Shown: in pieces, positions 1 to 5,846 of the stretch
Numbering within the stretch: the first letter of the stretch is position 1
Layout of the letters: every line of letters starts with the position of its first letter
NCBI GenBank assembly: GCA_900541935.1
Contig: UQLZ01000080.1
Coordinates: 1-5,846 of the forward strand
Direction of reading: 5' to 3'
Source: an uncultured Prevotellaceae bacterium
Lineage (GTDB): Bacteria; Bacteroidota; Bacteroidia; Bacteroidales; Muribaculaceae
DNA length: 5,846 nt
Translations under genes and position numbers: made by a program
Notes under the pieces: model-generated
The model's database searches: none
What the model saw: only the letters and a program-made list of their open reading frames with translations
Told to the model about the DNA's origin: nothing

Positions 1-52
1 TTGAAAACCGTTGAAGTGAGAGCTTCCGGGGGTTCGAATCCCTCTCTCTCCG
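1..52 (+). tRNA. tRNA-Ser (anticodon UGA), 3' part only
   Basis: This is the 3' part of a class II tRNA cut by the left window edge. The first base fits U33, bases 2-4 (TGA) the anticodon, bases 5-6 finish the loop, and bases 7-11 are the 3' strand of the anticodon stem. A long variable arm follows as a hairpin, GAAGT at 13-17 and GCTTC at 22-26 with loop GAGA. The T arm is GGGGG (28-32), loop TTCGAAT (33-39), CCCTC (40-44). Bases 45-51 (TCTCTCC) are the 3' acceptor strand and G52 is the discriminator. A long variable arm with UGA anticodon and G discriminator is specific for serine tRNA. CCA is not encoded (bases 53-55 are CAA), so it would be added after transcription. The 5' half, expected to begin GGAGAGA, lies outside the window. 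Confidence 0.93.
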
Positions 53-53
53 C

Positions 54-85
54 AAAGAGTGCATTTTTAATGCACTCTTTTTTTT
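54..85 (+). terminator. Intrinsic terminator of the tRNA-Ser unit
   Basis: A perfect 10-bp stem, AAAGAGTGCA (54-63) against TGCACTCTTT (71-80), can be extended by one or two A-T pairs into the short loop TTTTTAA. It runs into a tract of T residues ending at 85. The stem begins one base after the tRNA discriminator plus one, so it ends the tRNA transcript and separates it from the downstream genes. The A-rich left arm could also give weak termination on the opposite strand. Confidence 0.9.
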
Positions 86-200
86 ATTATGCCATAAAAT
101 CCAAACCCACTAATCATATTGCAATAGTGCCTTGCTAATATAATTTCTATCTCTCATTCGAATTTTCATAAACTTTTCGCTTTATTGCATAATGGTGGTT

Positions 201-237
201 GCTTTGTTCACATAGCATTGCAGAAAAGAGAACAAGC
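201..237. repeat. Bulged inverted repeat, possible stem-loop
   Basis: GCTTTGTTC (201-209) can pair with GAACAAGC (230-237), giving 8 base pairs with one unpaired T and a 20-base loop. No T tract follows, so it is not an intrinsic terminator. It could be a protein-binding site or RNA structure, but an imperfect match of this size is also expected by chance in AT-rich DNA. Confidence 0.3.
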
Positions 238-444
238 TTCAACAAATAAAAGCAAAAATTAGGAAAGAGTGCTAATAACGGTGCCAATGACTATTTGGAT
301 AAAATAAGTAAGAAATTTATCACCATTATTTAACCAAAAACGACCAGATATACCATAAAAGCGGACAAAGAATGCCGAACAACATATTTTATAAACATAT
401 AGTGCTTTTATTGCATATTTCTTATATATAAAGTATTTAAAAAA

Positions 445-476
445 TTTGGAAATATGATTTAAAACGAATTAATTTG
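445..476 (+). promoter_or_regulatory. Candidate distal Bacteroidota promoter
   Basis: TTTG at 445-448 is followed by 20 bases and then TTAATTTG at 469-476, which matches the Bacteroidota -7 element TAnnTTTG at all defined positions except the second (T for A). Spacing fits the known -33/-7 architecture. Transcription would begin near 484 and leave a leader of roughly 135 bases before the susC-like start. Short AT-rich elements match often by chance, and the site at 566-597 is an equally good alternative. Confidence 0.35.
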
Positions 477-508
477 CATAGCAAAACCGAATAAAATTAT
501 GTTTTTTA

Positions 509-525
509 GTTAATTATGTTAATTA
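509..525. repeat. Short direct repeat GTTAATTA x2
   Basis: GTTAATTA occurs at 509-516 and again at 518-525, separated by a single T, giving a 9-base period. It lies between the two candidate promoters, about 40 bases upstream of the -33 element of the proximal one. Direct repeats at about one helical turn can be binding sites for a transcription activator, but the bases are low in complexity, so this is only a possibility. Confidence 0.3.
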
Positions 526-564
526 CTCAATAGTCTTTTTAACATAATAATCACAAAAGCAACG

Positions 565-574
565 TTTTGCAAAA
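565..574. promoter_or_regulatory. Perfect 10-bp palindrome TTTTGCAAAA over the proximal -33 element
   Basis: TTTTGCAAAA is a perfect palindrome. It contains the TTTG (566-569) used as the -33 element of the proximal candidate promoter, a position where a bound dimeric protein would block or modulate RNA polymerase. The role as an operator is inference; the palindrome itself is plain in the sequence. Confidence 0.25.
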
Positions 575-597
575 TTAGCACATGGAATTTATATTTA
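566..597 (+). promoter_or_regulatory. Candidate proximal Bacteroidota promoter
   Basis: TTTG at 566-569 is followed by 20 bases and TATATTTA at 590-597, matching TAnnTTTG except for the final base (A for G). Transcription would start near 604-606, leaving a leader of about 15 bases before the ATG at 620. The location directly in front of the gene favours it; the missing G in the -7 element counts against it. Confidence 0.35.
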
Positions 598-619
598 TTA
601 CTCTAATATTCAATCGCTT

Positions 620-3600
620 ATGAAAAAACAATTTGCATTGTTTACAGCGTTTCTTCTCGCATGCGGAAGTCCGTTAATTAGCAATTATGACGGATTTACT
701 GCTATGGCACAAAGCCAGACAAGAGAAGTAACAGGAATCGTTTACGGTTCCAATGGTGAGCCTCTAACGGGTGCTGCTGTCACTGTCAAAGGAACAAGCC
801 GTGGCGTTGCTACTGACATTGACGGAAAGTTCAAAATTCAGGCTGCTCCTGGCAATGAACTTCAGATTTCTTATGTTGGTGAAAAGACACAAGTAATCAA
901 AGTTGGCTCTCAAACGAGTTTAACAATTAAAATGTCAAGCAGTGTAACAAACCTTGACGAAGTAGTTGTAACAGCCCTCGGTATTAAAAAAGACAAGAAG
1001 TCCCTCGGTTATGCAATCGAAGACATTAATGCTGAGGAATTGATGAGAAACAAATCAAACAACCCAATCAACTCTCTTTCTGGTAAGATTGCCGGTGTCA
1101 ACATTACACAAGGATCGGGAGCAGCTGGTTCCGGTTCTCAGATTATCCTCCGTGGTGGTACATCACTTGAACGTGACAACCAGCCACTATTCGTTGTTGA
1201 CGGTGTTATTTATGATAACTCGACATCTGTTGTCGGCAACTCTGCATTCGACGGCATGATGGCAACATCATCTACAAACTCTAACCGTGTTATGGACATC
1301 AACCCGGAAGATATTGAAAACATGTCTGTCCTTAAAGGTCCGGCTGCCGCTGCCCTCTATGGTTCTCGTGCTTCTGCAGGTGTTGTTATCATCACAACAA
1401 AAAAAGGTAAAGAAGGTCGTGCAGAAGTTAACTTCTCTACTAAATACACAACAACATGGGTAAAAGACCTTCCTGAAACTCAAAAGAAATACCGTCGCGG
1501 TTTCTTGAAAGACAATTACGATGACGCAGGAAACTACACTGGTACTACATTTGATGACTTCTCCTATAACTCTTGGGGTTCTAAAATCGAAGACGGAACT
1601 CAAATTTACGACAATATAGGTGATTTCTTTGAGCAAGGCGGTTCTTGGGATACAAACTTGAGCGTTTCCGGCGGTAACAAAAACGGAAACTTCTTCCTTT
1701 CTGGCTCATACTTCAGCCAAGACGGTATTATCCCAACAACAGGTTACAAGAAGACAACATTCCGCTTCAACGGTGAACAAAAATTCAAAATGTTTACTTT
1801 CGGTGCTAACGTTGCATACTCACAAGCGCGCACTGACAAGACTTTAACATCAGCAGGTCTTTACGGATCATCTGGTTCAGGTACAATGCAAGGAGTATAT
1901 CGCTGGTCACCAACCGACGATATGAAGCACTTTATGAATGAAGACGGCACACGCTACCGTATGTTCGGCGACCGTCTTGACGTTGTTGACGAACGCGATA
2001 ACCCGTATTGGATTCTTCATAATAACAAGATGGAAGACAATACAGAGCGCTTCACAGGAAACTTCTCTATCCGTGCCGACATCACTGACTGGTGGTGGAT
2101 TTCTTACCGTATGGGTATTGACTCATATACAACTGAAAACAGTAACAATATCGGTCCTGGTGGCGTTTATAAGGAAGCTTGGCAAAATGGTATGTATAGT
2201 GAAAACTCTCTCCGCTACCAATATTTGTCAACAAACCTTATGACAAACTTCGGCAAGCAATTTGGCGACTTTAACGTAAACCTTATGTTAGGTACAGCAA
2301 CAGATGATACAAAATCTGAACGCAACTACCGTATGGCATGGAACTTCCAAGTTCCGGGATTACCATCATTTGACAATGCGCTTGACAACAATCGCGACTT
2401 TACAAACTCAAAGAGCCGCAAGCGCTTGGTTGGTGTATTCGGTGAGTTCCGCGCAGACTGGAAGAACACTGTATTCTTAACTGTTACAGGACGTAATGAC
2501 TGGACATCAACTCTTCCAATAGATAACCGCTCATACTTCTACCCTTCTGTCAGTGGTGCATTTGTATTCTCTGAGTTGCTAAGCAACCTCGGCGTTATCG
2601 ATAACACATCACCTCTAACATTCGGTAAAATCCGTGCATCTTGGGCAAAGGTAGGTAAAGATACAAACCCTTATGTGACAAACACATATTTATGGCCGGT
2701 AGGTAACTTTATCGGTGGCGTAACTGGTGTTGGTAACAACTGGCAACGCGGTAACCCATACTTGGTTCCGGAAATCACAAAATCAACAGAAATCGGTCTT
2801 GAATTACGCTTCTTTAAAGACAGACTTCGCTTAGATTACGCTTACTATACAAACGACTCATATAACCAAATTATGACTCCACGTTTGTCAAATGCTTCTG
2901 GATATATTCTATACTCAGTCAATGCGGGTGACGTTTTGAACAAGGGTATGGAGTTGAGCATCAGCGGTACACCAATCCAAACAAAAGACTGGACTTGGGA
3001 AACAGGTATCAACTTCTCTGGTAACCGAGGCACTGTAGAAAACCTTATTACAGGTGTTGACGTCCTTTATGTAACCGACGTTCAGGTTGGTAACGTTCAG
3101 GCAGCATCTTTCAACAATGGTAACTTTATGGCTATCTCTGGTTCTGAATGGGCACGCAACGAGCAAGGCAAAGTTATTCTTGACAAGAACGGTATGCCAA
3201 CACAAGGTGGTGACAAAATCGAAATTGGTAACCGTGAACCAAAATTCCAAGGCGGTTGGAACAATACCGTTTCTTGGAAAGGTTTGACTTTCAATATGCT
3301 ATGGGAATTCCGCGTTGGTGGTCACGTTTATAACGGTACACAATATGCAATGACAGGTGCCGGCGTCAGCAAATTGACTGAAAACCGCGACAGAATAGAA
3401 ATCAATGGTGTTTACAATACAGGAACAGACAAAAAACCAGTATGGGAAGACAGACACTATGTATTTGAAAGTGGCAAAACATACGATTTCAACGGCAAAA
3501 AGACAAGCGGTGACGTTATCATCAATAACTACTACCAGAGTTACTATACAAGAGAAAGTGCAAACTTTATGAAAGAAGTGAACTCACTTCGTCTCCGCAC

Positions 3601-3832
3601 CATCTCACTTTCTTACGAATTGCCAAAGAAATTGATGCAAAAGACAAAATTCATCGAACGCGCATCAATTACAGCAACAGCCAACAACCTCTGCGTATTC
3701 TCTAACTATGACGGCGACCCAGAAGTTGCAGCCGCTGGTTCAGGTGCTGTAGGTTCTTCTTCAGTAGGTATCGACTACTGCGGAGTTCCTTCAACTGCAA
3801 GTTTCTCATTTGGTGTTAATTTGACATTCTAA
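620..3832 (+). CDS. SusC/RagA-family TonB-dependent outer-membrane transporter
   Basis: This 1070-residue protein should form the outer-membrane barrel that imports a bulky ligand with TonB/ExbBD energy, capped by the SusD-like partner encoded next. Residues 1-30 are a signal peptide (lysines 2-3, hydrophobic core, A-M-A before Q31). Residues about 35-103 are a carboxypeptidase-regulatory-like (CarboxypepD_reg-like) beta-sandwich domain (REVTGIVYGSNGEPLTGAAV). The TonB-box-like DEVVVTALG at 113-121 leads into the plug (about 125-265), with the family signature from LRGGTSL (178-184) through FVVDGVIYD (191-199) and VLKGPAAAALYGSRASAGVV. The rest is the barrel, with family motifs such as RNDWTSTLP and SYFYPSVSG, ending in FGVNLTF with a terminal aromatic residue. 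The length is normal for the family. There is no STN domain before the regulatory-like domain, so signalling to an anti-sigma factor is not expected. The ATG at 620 is chosen because it gives the full signal peptide; no Shine-Dalgarno is present, as is usual in this phylum. The substrate is unknown. Confidence 0.97.
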   Translation: MKKQFALFTAFLLACGSPLISNYDGFTAMAQSQTREVTGIVYGSNGEPLTGAAVTVKGTSRGVATDIDGKFKIQAAPGNELQISYVGEKTQVIKVGSQTSLTIKMSSSVTNLDEVVVTALGIKKDKKSLGYAIEDINAEELMRNKSNNPINSLSGKIAGVNITQGSGAAGSGSQIILRGGTSLERDNQPLFVVDGVIYDNSTSVVGNSAFDGMMATSSTNSNRVMDINPEDIENMSVLKGPAAAALYGSRASAGVVIITTKKGKEGRAEVNFSTKYTTTWVKDLPETQKKYRRGFLKDNYDDAGNYTGTTFDDFSYNSWGSKIEDGTQIYDNIGDFFEQGGSWDTNLSVSGGNKNGNFFLSGSYFSQDGIIPTTGYKKTTFRFNGEQKFKMFTFGANVAYSQARTDKTLTSAGLYGSSGSGTMQGVYRWSPTDDMKHFMNEDGTRYRMFGDRLDVVDERDNPYWILHNNKMEDNTERFTGNFSIRADITDWWWISYRMGIDSYTTENSNNIGPGGVYKEAWQNGMYSENSLRYQYLSTNLMTNFGKQFGDFNVNLMLGTATDDTKSERNYRMAWNFQVPGLPSFDNALDNNRDFTNSKSRKRLVGVFGEFRADWKNTVFLTVTGRNDWTSTLPIDNRSYFYPSVSGAFVFSELLSNLGVIDNTSPLTFGKIRASWAKVGKDTNPYVTNTYLWPVGNFIGGVTGVGNNWQRGNPYLVPEITKSTEIGLELRFFKDRLRLDYAYYTNDSYNQIMTPRLSNASGYILYSVNAGDVLNKGMELSISGTPIQTKDWTWETGINFSGNRGTVENLITGVDVLYVTDVQVGNVQAASFNNGNFMAISGSEWARNEQGKVILDKNGMPTQGGDKIEIGNREPKFQGGWNNTVSWKGLTFNMLWEFRVGGHVYNGTQYAMTGAGVSKLTENRDRIEINGVYNTGTDKKPVWEDRHYVFESGKTYDFNGKKTSGDVIINNYYQSYYTRESANFMKEVNSLRLRTISLSYELPKKLMQKTKFIERASITATANNLCVFSNYDGDPEVAAAGSGAVGSSSVGIDYCGVPSTASFSFGVNLTF

Positions 3833-3854
3833 AAACCAACAAATTATTGAAACA

Positions 3855-5720
3855 ATGAAAAAGTTAAAATCTATATTAATCGGTGGTGCCATTGCCCTTT
3901 CGCTCACAGGATGCAACGATTGGCTTGACATCAATGTTGACCCGAATAGACCAACAGCTGAAAGCGTTCCTTACCAAATGCTTCTTCCTTGGTGCCAATT
4001 TTATATGGGTCACGACTATCTAAATACAAGTTCCAACGCTGCAATGTACACAGGACATATCCTACGCACATCTAATGCACGCGAAAAAGGTGCCGCTTTA
4101 TGGAACCTTGGAGCAGCAACTCGTAGAGCAAACACTTACCAATGGTTCTATGTAGGCGTTGGTCCAAACCTTGACAATTTGTACGAAAAAGCAATGGCTG
4201 ATAATGCTTACCACTATGCAGCAGCATCTAAACTTATTAGAGCTTACGGTTTCATGTTATTAACTGACGTATTTGGAGAAACTCCATATACAGAAGCGTT
4301 TGGTAGTGCTATTTCTCCAAAATTCGATACTGGCAAGACAATCTTTATTGGCTGTCTAAATGAAATTGACGAGGCTATTGAATTATTCCAAAAAGAGCAA
4401 CCGGCAACTGCATCTCCTCTTGCACAAGGCGACAGTTGGAACAGTGGTGACAAAAACAAATGGTTAAAGTTTGCTTATCTTCTGAAAGCACGCTGGATTA
4501 ACCACCTTTCTAAGAAAGAAGCAGGTTCATACAAGGAAGGAAAATATGATGCAGATGAAATCCTCCGCTGCCTTGACCTTGCAATGCAAAGCAACGATGA
4601 AAATACTGTTATCCGCCACACAGACACAAACGGCAATACTCATGACGTTCTTGGTTGGAATGAAACAGTTGATTATTCAACTCTATTCTCTTGCGTTGGT
4701 ATGAACTCTAACTTCTATGTAACGAAGACATACTACGACAACTTGACAAACTTTATGGGACTTGGTGTAGAAGACCCTCGTGCTGACCGTTTCATTCCTT
4801 GGGCTCGCTCTCAAAAGTCTGCAAATTCTCCTAAGGAAATCAAATGGACAGAAGACGGCAAATGGCGTCGCTCTCTACCGGTTGACATCATTAACTCAAA
4901 TATTACAGCAAACTCAGGTCCATTTGCAATTTCTTGGGAACCTTCAACAAACAGTTGGTACTGTAAGACAGATATCAATGAGCGCAAAGGCGATACAATC
5001 TACGTTCAGGCGCGTTGCAGCAGCAAGGGTTACCATAGCAATATCGACCTTCTCTGGCGCGCTGAAGCAGGTAACGACGCATCTGCCATGAGCGGTATTT
5101 TCCAAGTGCGTCCTGACAGTCCTACTCATCTCGGCTCTTACTGGGAAGCTTGCTTCATCAGAGCTGAAGTTCTTGCAAGAAAAGGCGATGCAGGTGGTGC
5201 AAAAGAAGCCCTTAAAAAAGCTGTTAAGGCTCATATGGAAAGTGTTAACGATCAATTGAACAAATGGGTTTCCGGTGATGCTTCTTTGAAAAACTGCCCT
5301 TCATTTATTCCTATGAATCAGGCTGATATTGACAATTACGTTAATAACGTTATCGCAAAGGCTGCTGACCAAAATCTTATGGGTACTATTATGACTCAAA
5401 AGTTGATTTCTGAAGAATTCATGTTTGAAACTTGGAACGATTTCCGTCGCCACGACTTCGACAAAAACGTATTCTTGGAATGGGATAAGTCTTACGAATA
5501 CCGCACTAATCCTAACTACCAGACATACTGTCCAGAAGGAAAGGGACCACGTCGCTGGGCTCCTGCTTCTATCGAGCAAGACTACAACAACGTAAATTTG
5601 GAAGCAATCGGAGCAGAAGTTCCTGGCGCGCTTGAATTACCACACGAAAAAGACGCTAAATGGTACACTTCAGACCAAATCAACACATTAAACGTTTGGT
5701 GGGATTCAACTCAGCAATAA
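3855..5720 (+). CDS. SusD/RagB-family surface lipoprotein (SusD-like_2 type)
   Basis: This is the ligand-capturing partner of the upstream transporter, expected to sit on the outer face of the outer membrane as a hinged lid on the barrel. The 621-residue product begins with a lipoprotein signal, MKKLKSILIGGAIALSL, and lipobox LTGC with acylated Cys20. The mature start NDWLDINVDPNRPT is typical of the SusD-like_2 branch. Helical-repeat motifs follow: TDVFGETPYTEA (137-148), DPRADRF (307-313), and the C-terminal EEFMFETWNDFRRHDF (520-535), with RRWAPASIEQDYNN (566-579) matching the family's conserved end. At 621 residues it is somewhat longer than the roughly 500-550 I expect for this branch. 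It starts 22 bases after the susC-like stop with no promoter or terminator between, so both are co-transcribed. No Shine-Dalgarno is seen; the gap is A-rich. Whether it binds glycan or peptide cannot be read from the sequence. Confidence 0.95.
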   Translation: MKKLKSILIGGAIALSLTGCNDWLDINVDPNRPTAESVPYQMLLPWCQFYMGHDYLNTSSNAAMYTGHILRTSNAREKGAALWNLGAATRRANTYQWFYVGVGPNLDNLYEKAMADNAYHYAAASKLIRAYGFMLLTDVFGETPYTEAFGSAISPKFDTGKTIFIGCLNEIDEAIELFQKEQPATASPLAQGDSWNSGDKNKWLKFAYLLKARWINHLSKKEAGSYKEGKYDADEILRCLDLAMQSNDENTVIRHTDTNGNTHDVLGWNETVDYSTLFSCVGMNSNFYVTKTYYDNLTNFMGLGVEDPRADRFIPWARSQKSANSPKEIKWTEDGKWRRSLPVDIINSNITANSGPFAISWEPSTNSWYCKTDINERKGDTIYVQARCSSKGYHSNIDLLWRAEAGNDASAMSGIFQVRPDSPTHLGSYWEACFIRAEVLARKGDAGGAKEALKKAVKAHMESVNDQLNKWVSGDASLKNCPSFIPMNQADIDNYVNNVIAKAADQNLMGTIMTQKLISEEFMFETWNDFRRHDFDKNVFLEWDKSYEYRTNPNYQTYCPEGKGPRRWAPASIEQDYNNVNLEAIGAEVPGALELPHEKDAKWYTSDQINTLNVWWDSTQQ

Positions 5721-5725
5721 TCTAA

Positions 5726-5742
5726 TTCAGACCAAGTCTGAA
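5726..5742. repeat. Small perfect hairpin just after the susD-like stop
   Basis: TTCAGAC (5726-5732) pairs perfectly with GTCTGAA (5736-5742) around the loop CAA, five bases after the stop codon. There is no T tract behind it. Its last two bases are also the first two of the next stem (5741-5787), so the two hairpins stack almost end to end. It may protect the 3' end of the transcript or assist termination. Confidence 0.6.
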
Positions 5743-5787
5743 CAATAAAACTGGGTGCGGACAAAATCCGCACCCAGTTTTATTGTT
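5741..5787. terminator. Strong, probably bidirectional intrinsic terminator of the susCD-like operon
   Basis: A perfect 21-bp stem joins 5741-5761 and 5767-5787 around the loop CAAAA (5762-5766). The core CTGGGTGCGGA (5751-5761) against TCCGCACCCAG (5767-5777) is GC-rich. It is flanked by AATAAAA on the left and TTTTATT on the right, so each strand reads a GC stem followed by a T-rich tract. This ends the susC-susD-like transcript and would equally end a transcript arriving from the right on the minus strand. Confidence 0.88.
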
Positions 5788-5846
5788 ATTCATGTCTAGT
5801 CCTGCCATAGCGTTACACTAAAAAGTAACAGAAAATGAAAGAGACT
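5788..5846 (+). other. Unassigned right edge; possible start of a gene or insertion sequence
   Basis: The last 59 bases follow the terminator. An ATG at 5835 opens a frame (M-K-E-T) that runs off the window, far too short to identify. Upstream of it lies GTTAC (5812-5816) and GTAAC (5825-5829), a 5-bp inverted repeat with an 8-base gap. The stretch from TGTCTAGTCCTG (5793-5804) to the ATG has the look of the end of a Bacteroidota insertion sequence followed closely by a transposase start, but this is an impression from memory and the other end is not in view. It could equally be an ordinary intergenic region before a new gene. Confidence 0.3.

Larger units (their letters stand above)
86..619. 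other. AT-rich non-coding leader upstream of the susC-like gene
   Basis: This 534-base stretch lies between the tRNA terminator and the susC-like start. It is visibly richer in A and T than the genes. I found no credible gene on either strand; the reading frames noticed are very short (for example 7 codons from ATG 283-290 region and 19 codons from ATG 372) and show no family likeness. It holds a bulged inverted repeat (201-237), two candidate promoters (445-476 and 566-597), a direct repeat (509-525) and a perfect palindrome (565-574). The length is large for a spacer in front of a two-gene operon, leaving room for regulatory sites, a structured leader RNA or a small RNA, none of which I can identify by sequence. 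Confidence 0.7.

Noticed and set aside
264..272. AAAGAGTGC repeated from the left arm of the tRNA terminator (54-62)
   Set aside because: Only nine bases, no matching right arm nearby and no T tract; likely coincidence.
372..431. Short frame of 19 codons starting at ATG 372 in the leader
   Set aside because: Very short, AT-driven composition, no ribosome-binding context and no recognisable product; it also ends before the distal candidate promoter.
86..619. Search for a riboswitch, CRISPR repeats or a second tRNA in the leader
   Set aside because: No regularly spaced repeats, no T-arm signature and no recognisable riboswitch core was seen.
1268..1636. Minus-strand open frame of 122 codons within the susC-like gene
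   Set aside because: It lies wholly inside a well-supported gene, is rich in Cys, Val and Phe as expected from the reverse of this coding strand, and has no family likeness. Other overlapping frames in both genes were dropped for the same reason.
3833..3854. Possible internal promoter or terminator between the two genes
   Set aside because: The gap is only 22 bases, has no inverted repeat and no TAnnTTTG-like element, so co-transcription is the simpler reading.

Overview
The window looks like a chromosomal segment of a Bacteroidota species, most likely order Bacteroidales. The evidence is a tandem pair of SusC/RagA-type and SusD/RagB-type outer-membrane nutrient-uptake genes, which is essentially confined to this phylum. 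Neither gene has a Shine-Dalgarno sequence, the spacers are AT-rich, and sequences resembling the Bacteroidota promoter (TTTG, about 20 bases, TAnnTTTG) lie upstream. The genus cannot be fixed from what is visible.

Layout from left to right: (1) bases 1-52 are the 3' part of a tRNA-Ser (anticodon UGA), entering from outside the window and closed by a strong intrinsic terminator at 54-85. (2) Bases 86-619 are an AT-rich, apparently non-coding leader with two candidate promoters, an 8-base direct repeat and a 10-base palindrome. (3) Bases 620-3832 encode a 1070-residue TonB-dependent SusC-like transporter. (4) After a 22-base gap, bases 3855-5720 encode a 621-residue SusD-like surface lipoprotein. 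(5) Bases 5726-5787 hold a small hairpin followed by a perfect 21-bp hairpin whose symmetric A and T tracts suggest a bidirectional terminator. (6) Bases 5788-5846 are unassigned; an ATG at 5835 may start another gene or the first gene of an insertion sequence.

The two proteins should act together. The SusD-like lipoprotein sits on the cell surface as a lid over the SusC-like barrel and captures a ligand (a glycan, or a peptide as in RagAB). The barrel then moves it to the periplasm using TonB/ExbBD energy. The pair is bounded by terminators on both sides, with no glycoside hydrolase, peptidase or regulator in the window, so it appears to be a stand-alone two-gene transcription unit and its substrate cannot be inferred.

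I found no convincing undescribed system. The points most worth a second look are the solitary nature of the pair, the possible mobile-element edge on the right, the structure of the right-hand terminator, and the leader region.
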